A stretch of DNA of 14,125 bases from JBOGED01 sp050743625 (GCA_050743625.1 JBOGED010000647.1:1-14125), one strand, 5' to 3'; counted from the first letter of the stretch, positions 6,310-13,500 are shown. Made by a program: numbers and translations. Notes: a model not told the origin generated them from the letters alone.

Positions 6310-8063
6310 GCGACGCTCGCATCTTGCTGCCCACCGCCTCGGCGCGCCAGACGCGCCAGGCTGTGCGAGCCTTGCTCCGGCCGCGCCGTGGGTTGTTGGT
6401 CGCCGCGATCGGCGTGCTCGTCGCCGCGACGGTCGCCGCGCTCGTGGGCCCGGCGCTGCTCGGCCGGATCGTCGATCTGGCGGTCAGCGGTCGATCGGCC
6501 GCGGCGATCACCGCCCCGGTCGTCGGGTTGCTCGTGGCGGCGGGGGCCAACGGCGTGCTCCAGGCGATCGGCACCGTGCTCGTGGCCCGCCTGGGCGAGC
6601 TGTCGCTGGCGGTGCTGCGGGAGCGGGTGGTGGACCGGGCGTTGCGGGTACCGCTCGACGACGTCGAGCGTGCCGGTACAGGCGATCTTCTCTCCCGGGT
6701 CTCCGACGATGTGTCGACCGTCTCCTACGCCTTCCGGGACGTCCTGCCCCGGCTGGTCACGTCGGCGCTCACGATCGGGCTCACCGTGGTGGGGCTGGGC
6801 GTGCTCGACCCTCGGCTGGCGCTCGCGGGGTTGGTCGCCGCACCAGTGCAGATCCTGGCGCTGCGCTGGTACGTGCCCAAGACGGGGCCGATGTACGCCG
6901 CCGAGCGGGTCGCCAAGGGGGCGCAAGCGCAAGCGCTGCTGGACAGCATCGGTGGCGCGGCCACGGTGCGAGCCTTCCGGCTTGGCTCTTCTCACCTGCG
7001 GCGGGTCGCGGACCGCTCGCTGGCTGCGGCGGACACCTCGTTCCGGGCCGCCATGACCCAAACCTGGTTCTTCCACCGCCTCAACCGCGCGGAGCTCGCG
7101 GGCCTGTCCACGGTCCTTATCGCCGGCTTCTTCCTCGTGCGGTCTGGGACGGTCACGGTTGGCGACGCGACCGCCGCCGCGTTGTACTTCCAACGGCTGT
7201 TCAATCCGTTCAACATGTTGCTGAGCTTGGTCGACGACATCCAGTCGGCGATCGCTTCGCTTGCCCGCCTGGTCGGCGTCGCCGAGCTGCCCGCCCCACC
7301 CGAGCCGGCCCAGCCCGCCGAGCCCGCCGACGCGTCGGTCGAGGCCAGCGACCTCTACCACGCCTACGTGCCCGGCCACGAGGTGCTCATCGGCGTCGAC
7401 CTGTCGATGGCGGCGGGGGAGCGCGTCGCGCTGGTCGGGGCCAGCGGCGCGGGCAAGACGACCTTGGCCAAGCTCGTGGCCGGTGTGCACGACCCGACGT
7501 CCGGCCAGGTCCAACTCGGAGGCGCGAGCCTCGATGCGCTCGGGCCGGCCGCCACCCGGCGTGCCGTCGCGCTGATCACCCAAGAGGTCTACGTCTTCGC
7601 CGGGACGCTGGCCGAGGACCTGCGCCTGGCGCGCCCGCGGGCTACCGACGCCGAGTTGGAGGACGCCCTCGACGTCGTCGGCGCGCTGGCGTGGGTGCGG
7701 GCGTTACCCGAAGGGCTGGCTACCGTGGTCGGGCACGGTGGGCACGATTTGACCGCTACCCAAGCCCAGCAGCTGGCACTGGCCCGCCTCGTCCTGGCCG
7801 ACCCGCCCGTCGCGATCCTCGACGAGGCCACCGCCGAGGCCGGCAGCGCGGGCGCGAGGGTCCTCGAGAGGTCGGCTGCCCGCGCGTTGCAAGGCCGCAC
7901 CGCGCTGGTGATCGCCCACCGCCTGACACAGGCCGCCACCGCCGATCGCATCGTCGTCCTCGACGCCGGCCGGGTGGTCGAGGTTGGCACCCACGACCAG
8001 CTCGTCGCCGCCGAGGGCCCCTACGCCGCCCTGTGGACCGCCTGGTCCAGCTCACGCCGCTAG
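6306..8063 (+). CDS. ABC half-transporter (exporter fold, permease-ATPase fusion) with canonical Walker sites
   Basis: 585 residues, intact. A six-helix exporter domain is followed by a nucleotide-binding domain with Walker A GASGAGKTT (378-386, Lys384), Walker B AILDEAT (Asp506-Glu507) and switch His538 (VIAHRL). Its signature is degenerate: LTATQAQQLALAR at 482-494 replaces LSGGQ. It is complementary to its upstream partner, so the pair forms one complete ATP site (its Walker A/B with the partner's LSGGQ) and one dead site. Similar pairs accompany siderophore clusters in actinomycetes; IrtAB and YbtPQ are exporter-fold transporters that import siderophores. The start ATG overlaps the upstream stop, indicating coupled translation. 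The stop TAG is 33 bases before repeat copy 1. Confidence 0.85.
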   Translation: MSDARILLPTASARQTRQAVRALLRPRRGLLVAAIGVLVAATVAALVGPALLGRIVDLAVSGRSAAAITAPVVGLLVAAGANGVLQAIGTVLVARLGELSLAVLRERVVDRALRVPLDDVERAGTGDLLSRVSDDVSTVSYAFRDVLPRLVTSALTIGLTVVGLGVLDPRLALAGLVAAPVQILALRWYVPKTGPMYAAERVAKGAQAQALLDSIGGAATVRAFRLGSSHLRRVADRSLAAADTSFRAAMTQTWFFHRLNRAELAGLSTVLIAGFFLVRSGTVTVGDATAAALYFQRLFNPFNMLLSLVDDIQSAIASLARLVGVAELPAPPEPAQPAEPADASVEASDLYHAYVPGHEVLIGVDLSMAAGERVALVGASGAGKTTLAKLVAGVHDPTSGQVQLGGASLDALGPAATRRAVALITQEVYVFAGTLAEDLRLARPRATDAELEDALDVVGALAWVRALPEGLATVVGHGGHDLTATQAQQLALARLVLADPPVAILDEATAEAGSAGARVLERSAARALQGRTALVIAHRLTQAATADRIVVLDAGRVVEVGTHDQLVAAEGPYAALWTAWSSSRR

Positions 8064-8095
8064 CGCTTGAGAAACCGTGATCGACAAAATGTTGT

Positions 8096-8149
8096 GGGAC
8101 TTGGATCCGCAAAGTCGTTGCGCGTGAGCCAAGTTTGTGAGTCGTGTTG
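8096..8149 (+). repeat. Structured direct repeat, copy 1
   Basis: 54 bases matching 14064-14118 in the same orientation with about five substitutions and one inserted base. It contains nested dyads: ACTTGG (8099-8104) with CCAAGT (8129-8134), and inside it CGCAA (8108-8112) with TTGCG (8118-8122). It follows the ABC operon directly. It could be a mobile intergenic repeat or an attachment-like duplication. Confidence 0.75.
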
Positions 8150-8170
8150 CAGGTGTTGCACGAGTTGCGA
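8144..8170 (+). repeat. Short 9-base tandem repeat, three units
   Basis: GTGTTGCAG, GTGTTGCAC and GAGTTGCGA lie head to tail, overlapping the end of repeat copy 1. It may be a binding-site array or a slippage product; nothing assigns a role. Confidence 0.4.
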
Positions 8171-8198
8171 GCCGGCTGGCGATGACCCGCCGGTCCAC

Positions 8199-8250
8199 TC
8201 CCCGAACAGGGATTTCAGGCCAGATACGCCCCTAAATCCCTGTTCGGGGA
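8199..8250. terminator. Perfect 17-bp inverted repeat between convergent operons
   Basis: Arms 8199-8215 (beginning TCCCCGAACAGG) and 8234-8250 are perfectly complementary around an 18-base loop. It lies between the end of the ABC operon (+) and the end of the HEPN gene (-), the expected place for a bidirectional terminator. There is no T tract, which is common in GC-rich actinobacteria. The long loop also allows a mobile-element remnant. Confidence 0.5.
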
Positions 8251-8357
8251 AACGCTGTCATGCCTCACACGCTCGTCGGGCCAGGGCGAAGCGCCGCTCG
8301 CGTGAGCCGCCGAGCGGTTGGGGTGGGCCGGACCGTGTGCGATTTCGCGGAGCACCT

Positions 8358-8746
8358 CTACCAGGTGACGAGGGCCGCTACCCGAGCGGCGAACGCGCTG
8401 AGGTCGTCCAGGCCGCCGTCGTGGACAAACCGGGCCAGCCGGTCGTCGTCCACCTCGGCGTAGACGTGCACGATCAGGTTCCGGGCGCTGGCCAGCGCCA
8501 TCATCCGATCCGCGAGTTCGTCGTCGAGCACCCCGACCTCGGCGAGCACGCGGAAGGCATCCCGTAATCACGGGGCACCCGGTGGCCGTCGGCGGCGATC
8601 ACGTGGTTGGCCAGGTCGATACAGATCTGCGCGGCCGTCTGCACCAGATGGCGACGGCGGTAGGGGTCGGGATGCTCCTGGGCCAGCAGCGACCGGTAGC
8701 GTTCGAGCAGCGTCAGCAGCCGGCGGACCCGATCCTCGTCGACCAT
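8358..8746 (-). pseudogene. hepT: HEPN-domain toxin (HepT-like), frameshifted
   Basis: ATG 8746 begins MVDEDRVRRLLTLLERYRSLL, parallel to the intact toxin at 1146 (MVDAVRLARLL). The frame is sound to about residue 62 (RVPRDYG). The coding-strand G run at 8561-8563 is then one base short (TACGGGGAT reduced to TACGGGAT). The other frame continues DAFRVLAEVGVLDDELADRM and holds the R-X4-H-X-Y motif (RNLIVHVY, about residues 89-96) to TAG 8358-8360. Repaired length is about 129 residues, normal for HepT. As sequenced the active-site helix is lost, so the toxin should be dead. Its start shares one base with the antitoxin stop (TGATG). Confidence 0.8.
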
Positions 8747-9144
8747 CAGCGCAGGCCCACGGCCGCGACTCGGCGCAGATAGGCCCGGGTGGTGTCATGG
8801 ACCACGGAGCGGAAGTCGATCCAGCGCAAGCGGGCGTCGACCTCGAACCGGACCCGGCGGGCCTCGTCGCCGGAGAACACCCGGTAGCCCTGCTCAGCGA
8901 CCCGACCCCGCAGTTCGAGGGTGGCCCGGTCGAGATCAACGACATCGACCGCCGTGCCCAGAACGGCTGCCAGGTCGGCGCCCAGCCGCACTGTCGCGTC
9001 CAGCGGCGGGTCGGGCGCGGCGAACAGCACGGCGACATCGTGGTCGCTCGCTGGCCCGGCCGTCCCCTCGGCCCGCGAGCCGAACAGGTACGCCACCGCG
9101 ACGTCGTGCGCTCGGAACACCTCAGCCAATTCCCGCTGCTCCAT
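8746..9144 (-). CDS. mntA: MNT-family nucleotidyltransferase antitoxin (MntA-like), second copy
   Basis: 132 residues, intact. GS-X10-D-X-D is complete (Gly22, Ser23, Asp34, Asp36 in the GSRAEG...DHD region). VDVVDLD supplies a later acidic strand, and LELRGRVAEQGYRVFSGDE is typical of the family. It is related to, but clearly diverged from, the first copy at 767-1153, especially at the C-terminus. The ATG at 9144 has no evident ribosome site, so it may be leaderless or read through from the ATPase gene ending 96 bases upstream on the same strand. Its partner toxin is frameshifted, leaving an antitoxin without a working local target. It could still protect against related HEPN toxins, including perhaps the first copy; that is inference. 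Confidence 0.82.
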   Translation of the reverse strand: MEQRELAEVFRAHDVAVAYLFGSRAEGTAGPASDHDVAVLFAAPDPPLDATVRLGADLAAVLGTAVDVVDLDRATLELRGRVAEQGYRVFSGDEARRVRFEVDARLRWIDFRSVVHDTTRAYLRRVAAVGLR

Positions 9145-9240
9145 GGGTCCATCGTGCCACCCGCGCAGGACACCGACCAGCCCGACGGCCCGGGCGCCTT
9201 CTCCTCCGAGGTCGGCTGGCTCGTCATCTTGGCCGCGGCG

Positions 9241-10083
9241 TCAACCCATCTCGGTGGGTTGGGCGGTGGCGCGGATCTGGTGGGTGGCCGGGCGATGGTG
9301 GGCGCTGACGGGGATGACGAGTGGGGTGCCGGCGACGGGGTCGGGGATGATGCGGCAGTCGAGGTCGAACACTTGCTCGACGAGCTCCTCGGTGACGACG
9401 TCGGCGGGGCGGCCCTCGGCGACGATCTCGCCGTTGGCCATGGCGACGATGTGATGCGCGTAGCGGCAGGCGTGGTTGAGGTCGTGGAGCACGAGCACGA
9501 TGGTGCGCTCCTCGGTCTGGTTGAGCTCGACGAGCAGGTCAAGGACCTCGACCTGGTGGGCGATGTCGAGGAAGGTGGTGGGCTCGTCGAGCAGCATGAT
9601 CGGCGTGCCTTGGGCCAGGGCCATCGCGATCCATGCGCGTTGCCGCTGGCCTCCGGACAGCTCGTCGACGGGCCGGTTCGCGAGGTCGGCGGTGCGGGTG
9701 GCCTCCAGCGCGGCGGTGACGACGGTCTCGTCCTCGGTCGTCCATTGGCGGAACCAGCGCTGGTGTGGGTACCGGCCGCGGCCGACCAGGTCGGCGACGG
9801 TCAGGCCCTCCGGCGCGACCGGTGACTGGGGCAGGATCCCCAGTTTCGTGGCGACCTCCCGGGTCGGCAGCCGTGAGATGCGCTTGCCGTCCAGGTACAC
9901 GGTCCCGCCGCGCGGTTTAAGCAGGCGGGCCAGGCCCCGCAGCAGCGTGGACTTGCCGCAGGCGTTGGCGCCGACGATGACCGTGATCTGCCCGGGGGGG
10001 ATCTCCAGGGACAGGTCGTCGATGACGAGGCGGTCGTCGTAGGCCAGGCGCACGTTCCGGGCGGACAGCTGTGGACCGCTCAC
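9241..10083 (-). CDS. FepC-type iron-siderophore ABC importer ATPase
   Basis: 280 residues, intact. Walker A GANACGKST (38-46), Q-loop Gln86 (ILPQSP), signature LSGGQRQR (142-149), Walker B IMLLDEPTT (Asp166-Glu167), D-loop FLD and switch His200 (VLVLHDLNHA) are all present in FepC/BtuD order. It powers ferric-siderophore import through the two permeases upstream. GTG 10083 has AGGAGG 9 bases upstream and lies 5 bases after the permease stop. The frame is open to 11058 but that region is antisense to permease sequence and is not coding. The last about 25 residues (HHRPATHQIRATAQPTEMG) are a polar tail beyond the fold. Third gene of the importer operon driven from 12360-12389. Confidence 0.93.
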   Translation of the reverse strand: MSGPQLSARNVRLAYDDRLVIDDLSLEIPPGQITVIVGANACGKSTLLRGLARLLKPRGGTVYLDGKRISRLPTREVATKLGILPQSPVAPEGLTVADLVGRGRYPHQRWFRQWTTEDETVVTAALEATRTADLANRPVDELSGGQRQRAWIAMALAQGTPIMLLDEPTTFLDIAHQVEVLDLLVELNQTEERTIVLVLHDLNHACRYAHHIVAMANGEIVAEGRPADVVTEELVEQVFDLDCRIIPDPVAGTPLVIPVSAHHRPATHQIRATAQPTEMG

Positions 10084-10088
10084 TGGCG

Positions 10089-11189
10089 TTAGCCTCCTCT
10101 TCCGACCTTGTTGGCGTGGGCCAGCAGGTACAGGAAATAGGGTGCACCGACGATCGCGGTGATGACCCCGACGGGCAGCTCGACGGTGCCGAACGCCTGC
10201 CGGCCGACCAGGTCGGAGGCCAGCGTGATCAGCGCGCCGGTCACGGCCGCGGGCAGGAGCGCGCCGCTGGCCGAGCCGGTGAGCCGGCGGGCGATCTGTG
10301 GGGAGATCAGGTCGACGAACGCGACCGGGCCAGCCGAGGCGACTGCGGTCGCCGCCAACCCGACTCCGGCCAGGATCAGCCCCGCCCGGGACATCTCGAT
10401 CCGCACGCCCAGCCCGCGGGCGGCGTCGTCGCCCAGCTGGAGGCCGCGGAGGTGGCGGCCGAGCAGCAGCGTGGCCGGGACCAGCACCAGCATGGCCGCG
10501 CCCACCGGGCCGACGTGCTCCCAGCCGCGCCCGTTGAGGCTGCCGGTCAGCCACACGGTGGCCCGTGCGGCGTCGTAGATGTTCGCGCGCGTCAGCAGGT
10601 AGGACGTGCCGCTGCCCAGCACTGCGGTCACACCGATGCCGACCAGGACCAGCCGGTAGCCGGTGACCCCCCGCCGGTAGGCGAGCAGGTAGATCGCGAC
10701 CGCCGTGGCCAGCGCGCCGATCAGCGCGCCAGCGGTGACGCCGATGGTGTTGGGGTCCAGCGCGACGATCACGAGCACCGCGGCGAAGGCGGCGCCGGCC
10801 TCGATCCCGATGATGCCCGGGCTGGCCAAGGGGTTGCGGGCAAGGCTTTGGAAGATGGCTCCAGACATCCCGAAGGCCGCGCCGACCAGCATCCCAGTCA
10901 GCGATCGGGGCAGCCTCAGCACCCGCACGATGAAGTCGCTGTCCGGGTTGCCCTGCCCCACCATCGCGGGGAACACGTCGGACAGCGGGATGGGGAAGTC
11001 TCCGACCGACACGTTGACCGCGGCGGCGAGCACGACCAACCCGAAGATCACGACGCACACCGAGAGCGTGCGCGCGGACAGCCGCGCCGAGACCGGAGGG
11101 CGGGCCAGACGGACCGCGACCTGGTCGGCGCCCAGCGACGGCAGCCGCTCGACCGTCACCACGCGCCGCTGCTTTACGGGCGCGCTCAC
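10089..11189 (-). CDS. FecCD-family iron-siderophore permease (second of pair)
   Basis: 366 residues starting at GTG 11189, which overlaps the stop of the upstream permease (GTGA). After a basic N-terminus of about 40 residues the first membrane segment is TLSVCVVIFGLVVLAAAVNV (41-60). The family core follows: VLRLPRSLTGMLVGAAFGMS, IFQSLARNPLASPGIIGIEA, then a further series of hydrophobic helices, PVAFVDLISPQIARRLTGSA and the C-terminal helix with VGVITAIVGAPYFLYLL. It forms the channel with the upstream permease. The same frame runs open to 11831, but that part is a shadow of the first permease. No defects are visible. Confidence 0.92.
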   Translation of the reverse strand: MSAPVKQRRVVTVERLPSLGADQVAVRLARPPVSARLSARTLSVCVVIFGLVVLAAAVNVSVGDFPIPLSDVFPAMVGQGNPDSDFIVRVLRLPRSLTGMLVGAAFGMSGAIFQSLARNPLASPGIIGIEAGAAFAAVLVIVALDPNTIGVTAGALIGALATAVAIYLLAYRRGVTGYRLVLVGIGVTAVLGSGTSYLLTRANIYDAARATVWLTGSLNGRGWEHVGPVGAAMLVLVPATLLLGRHLRGLQLGDDAARGLGVRIEMSRAGLILAGVGLAATAVASAGPVAFVDLISPQIARRLTGSASGALLPAAVTGALITLASDLVGRQAFGTVELPVGVITAIVGAPYFLYLLAHANKVGRGG

Positions 11190-12322
11190 AGCTCTGCCAG
11201 CTTCCGGCGGCGGACCAGGGCGATGAAGAACGGCGCGCCGATCACCGCGGTGACGATGCCGACCTGGACCTCGCTGGGGCGGGCGACGACCCGGCCGATC
11301 ACGTCGGCGCCCAGCAGCAGGATCGGCGCGAGCACCGCGGAGTAGGGCAGCACCCAGCGGTAGTCGGGGCCGGTGATCGCCCGTGCGACGTGCGGCACCG
11401 TGAGCCCCACGAACCCGATCGGCCCCGCCGCGGCAACCGACGCGCCGACCAGCAGCACGACCGCGGCGGCGGAGATCCCTTGGGTTAACTTGACGCGCTG
11501 GCCGAGCGATCGCGCGACGTCCTCGCCGAGGTTGAGCGTGTTGAGCGCTCGTGACAGCCCGATCGCGCCGACGCCGCCCACCACCAGAAACGGCGCGACC
11601 TGCGCCAAGATCAGCGCGTCCCGGCCGGCCAGCGAGCCGACCGCCCAGAAGCGGTACTGGTCCAGGGTCGCGATGTCGAGCAACAGCACCGCCGTCGTCA
11701 ACGCTCCGAGCAGCGCGCTGACCGCCGCGCCGGCCAGCGCGAGCTTGATCGGCGTCGCGCCTTCCCGCCCCAGCGAGCCGAGCGCGTACACCAGCGCGCT
11801 GGCCGCCGCGGCCCCGACGAACGCGAACCACACGAACACCGACAGGCTGCCGATGCCGAACACGAAGATCGCGATCACCACGGCCAGGGAGGCGCCGGCG
11901 CTGACCCCGAGGAGGCCGGGGTCGGCGAGGGGGTTGCGGGTCACGCCCTGCATCAGCCCACCGGCCAGCCCCAGCGCGGCTCCGACACCCAGGCCGACCA
12001 GGGTCCGGGGCACGCGCAGGCTGCGGATGATGAGATGGTCGTTGGAGCCGTCGAACGCGAGGAACGCGTCGAACACCTCACCGAGCGCGATCGGCTTGCT
12101 GCCATAGCGCACGCTCGTGATCGCGACCACGCCGAGCGCGACGACGGCGAGCAACAGCGCGGTCGCCCGCCAGCCGCTCCGCTGGAGCAGCCCGCGACCC
12201 GAGGGCAGATCCCGAGACGATCCCCGCCGCCGGGCCGCCCGGGCGACCGACCGCTCGGCGGCGCCACGGGAGGGACCCTCGGACACTTGCGTAGCGGCGT
12301 CGCCGCGAACTGATCCAGACAC
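11186..12322 (-). CDS. FecCD-family iron-siderophore permease (first of pair)
   Basis: 378 residues. It carries RVPRTLVGLGVGAALGLAGG, QGVTRNPLADPGLLGVSAGA, a long run of helices, GPIGFVGLTVPHVARAITGP and the end VGIVTAVIGAPFFIALVRRR, the conserved order of FecCD permeases. GTG 12322 is chosen because GGGAG lies 5 bases upstream. The frame also opens at GTG 12355, but that codon lies inside the iron box. The first 50 residues are Arg/Ser-rich before helix 1 (51 onward), longer than most relatives. It heads the importer operon and pairs with the second permease through a 4-base overlap. Iron control is suggested by the box at 12348-12366. Confidence 0.92.
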   Translation of the reverse strand: MSGSVRGDAATQVSEGPSRGAAERSVARAARRRGSSRDLPSGRGLLQRSGWRATALLLAVVALGVVAITSVRYGSKPIALGEVFDAFLAFDGSNDHLIIRSLRVPRTLVGLGVGAALGLAGGLMQGVTRNPLADPGLLGVSAGASLAVVIAIFVFGIGSLSVFVWFAFVGAAAASALVYALGSLGREGATPIKLALAGAAVSALLGALTTAVLLLDIATLDQYRFWAVGSLAGRDALILAQVAPFLVVGGVGAIGLSRALNTLNLGEDVARSLGQRVKLTQGISAAAVVLLVGASVAAAGPIGFVGLTVPHVARAITGPDYRWVLPYSAVLAPILLLGADVIGRVVARPSEVQVGIVTAVIGAPFFIALVRRRKLAEL

Positions 12323-12347
12323 ACCTACTCCCGCCCGTCCCGCTACT

Positions 12348-12366
12348 TTAAGCACACCTAACTTAA
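12348..12366 (-). promoter_or_regulatory. Iron box (DtxR/IdeR/DmdR operator) of the importer operon
   Basis: Read on the minus strand, TTAAGTTAGGTGTGCTTAA matches 13 of 19 positions of TTAGGTTAGGCTAACCTAA, with both TTA/TAA ends perfect. It covers the -10 element and lies 26 bases before the permease start. Position and match make it a good operator candidate. Confidence 0.65.
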
Positions 12367-12389
12367 CAGACGGGAAAGGCGCAGGTCAA
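12360..12389 (-). promoter_or_regulatory. Promoter of the permease-permease-ATPase operon
   Basis: On the minus strand TTGACC (12389-12384), an 18-base spacer and TAAGTT (12365-12360) form a near-consensus promoter. The predicted start is near 12353, giving a short leader of about 30 bases that includes the GGGAG ribosome site. The -10 is buried in the iron box. Confidence 0.65.
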
Positions 12390-12467
12390 CGCCCCTGGTC
12401 GGCGAGGGAGGCTCCGCGTCGTGCATGCTGTCGCGAAATGGCTGTGTCGGACGCAGCGCCACGCCGT

Positions 12468-12511
12468 ACTGTGCAGAGTTATGCCAGAGTACCGGCATTA
12501 GTCTGCACAGT
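12468..12511. promoter_or_regulatory. Long interrupted dyad in the divergent control region
   Basis: Outer arms ACTGTGCAGA (12468-12477) and TCTGCACAGT (12502-12511) are perfect 10-base complements. Inner arms ATGCC (12481-12485) and GGCAT (12494-12498) are also perfect, each pair being separated by an unpaired triplet. It lies between the two divergent promoters, just upstream of the SIP promoter. It could be an activator site or a cruciform/hairpin; it does not resemble the iron boxes. Confidence 0.5.
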
Positions 12512-12532
12512 GCAGGGTAAGGCCAGTGGCTG

Positions 12533-12561
12533 TTGTGCCATTCGATAAGGGTTGCTTTACT
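12533..12561 (+). promoter_or_regulatory. Promoter of the SIP gene (leaderless)
   Basis: TTGTGC (12533-12538), a 17-base spacer and TTTACT (12556-12561) put the expected start at 12568, exactly the A of the SIP start codon. The absence of a usable ribosome site agrees with a leaderless transcript. Confidence 0.45.
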
Positions 12562-12564
12562 TGA
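12546..12564 (+). promoter_or_regulatory. Weak candidate iron box over the SIP promoter
   Basis: TAAGGGTTGCTTTACTTGA matches 11 of 19 positions of the IdeR/DtxR consensus and covers the -10 element. The match alone is weak. The placement mirrors the other three boxes in the window, which raises its credibility. Confidence 0.35.
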
Positions 12565-12567
12565 GGT

Positions 12568-13427
12568 ATGGCGCGGGCAGAGGGCACATCATCAAGCCGT
12601 TCGGCGTACCCCTTTTACCAGGTCCATGTGGTGCGGGCGCAACGGGTGACGCCGCACGTGGTGCGGGTCAGCTTCGGCGGGGGTGACCTGGCCGGCTTCG
12701 CCCGGGAGTTGCCGGATCAGTAGTCAAGCTGTTCTTCCCCCTGCCCGGTCAGGCCGTGCCGGTGGTCCCCGCGCTCACCGGCGACGACGTCGCGGGTTGG
12801 TACCAGCGGTACCTGGCGATGCCCGACGACGTCCGGCCGGTGATGCGCACGCTCACGGTACGCCGGCACCGCGCCCAGACTGGCGAGGTGGACGTCGACT
12901 TCGTCCTCCATGGTGACGGCGGGCCAGCCTCCCGCTGGGCCGCGCGCGCCCAACCCGGCGATCACGTGGGCATGCTCGCGGCGCCGGGCCTGTACCTGCC
13001 CCCGGGTACCGCACAGTGGCAGCTGATCGCGGGTGACGAGACCGCGCTGCCCGCGATCGGCGCGATCGTCGAGTCCATGCCACCCACGACCCGCGCGCTG
13101 GTCTTCGTGGAGGTGGCCAGCGGGGCAGCGGAGCAGCCGCTCGACACCCCTGAGGGCGTCCAGCTGAGGTGGGTTTACCGCGGCGCGATCGCGGCCGGCC
13201 GCGGCAACGCGCTCCTTGACGCCGTCCGCGGCGCGACCTTCCCCGAAGGCCCGCCCTACGCCTGGATCGCCGGCGAGGCGCGTGCCGTGAGAATGCTGCG
13301 CCGCCACCTGGTCAACGACCGTGGTATCGACAAGGCGGCGATCACCTTCACCGGTTACTGGCGCCTCGGCAAGAGCGAGGTCGACGAGTACACCCCCGAA
13401 GAGCTTGAGGAGCTGCAGTCGACCTGA
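12568..13427 (+). pseudogene. Siderophore-interacting protein (FAD ferric-siderophore reductase), frameshifted
   Basis: ATG 12568 encodes MARAEGTSSSRSAYPFYQVH and VVRVSFGGGDLAGFARELPDQ (residues up to 51), then TAG 12721-12723. The family's 'PDQ-x-VKL' motif shows one base is missing at 12718-12722. In the shifted frame VKLFFPLPGQ follows, with MRTLTVRRHR (RxYTxR-like flavin site), VDFVLHGDGGPASRWAARAQPGD, LIAGDETALPAIGAI and the C-terminal AWIAGEARAVRMLRRHLV and FTGYWRLGKSE. Repaired length is about 286 residues, normal for SIP. The enzyme would release iron from imported siderophores by NAD(P)H-dependent reduction in the cytoplasm. As sequenced only a 51-residue peptide forms from the natural start. 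Restart at GTG 12756 would lack the first FAD-domain strands. Confidence 0.85.
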
Positions 13428-13441
13428 TCCACGGCCAGGCC

Positions 13442-13470
13442 TTGCGACATGGATCAAGTGAGCCTACCCT
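13442..13470 (+). promoter_or_regulatory. Promoter upstream of the unknown gene at 13640
   Basis: TTGCGA (13442-13447), a 17-base spacer and TACCCT (13465-13470) fit TTGNNN / TANNNT. The start is expected near 13477, which gives a leader of about 160 bases containing three hairpins before the GTG at 13640. Confidence 0.45.
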
Positions 13471-13472
13471 GA
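13454..13472 (+). promoter_or_regulatory. Iron box over the promoter at 13442-13470
   Basis: TCAAGTGAGCCTACCCTGA matches 15 of 19 positions of TTAGGTGAGCCTAACCTAA, the reverse complement of the Streptomyces DmdR-type box. It spans the -10 element. It implies that whatever is transcribed from about 13477 belongs to the iron regulon. Confidence 0.6.
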
Positions 13473-13479
13473 GGGCATC

Positions 13480-13500
13480 TCGGGGTGCGCGGAACCCCGA
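13480..13500 (+). other. Leader hairpin
   Basis: TCGGGGT (13480-13486) and ACCCCGA (13494-13500) are perfect 7-base complements with a 7-base loop, right after the predicted transcription start. The 3' arm overlaps the first dyad of repeat 13496-13551, so the two hairpins are mutually exclusive. Confidence 0.4.

Noticed and set aside
5829..7583. 584-residue open frame on the minus strand
   Set aside because: It is antisense to the two ABC genes, Arg/Gly/His-rich and without domains; a GC-rich shadow frame.
8568..9542. 324-residue minus-strand frame over the second MNT gene
   Set aside because: Ser/Pro/Arg-rich shadow frame; the MNT and ATPase genes account for the region.
10084..11058. Long N-terminal extension of the importer ATPase
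   Set aside because: It overlaps the second permease in another frame; the ATPase fold and AGGAGG site place the start at 10083.
10071..11345. 424-residue open frame on the plus strand across the permeases
   Set aside because: Low-complexity Asp/Arg/Gln/His-rich shadow of the permease genes.
11190..11831. Long N-terminal extension of the second permease
   Set aside because: The frame is open to 11831 but encodes Arg/Gly-rich sequence antisense in frame to the first permease; GTG 11189 with a GTGA overlap is the real start.
12323..12355. Alternative start of the first permease at GTG 12355
   Set aside because: The codon lies inside the iron box and -10 region, upstream or at the expected transcription start; GGGAG supports 12322.
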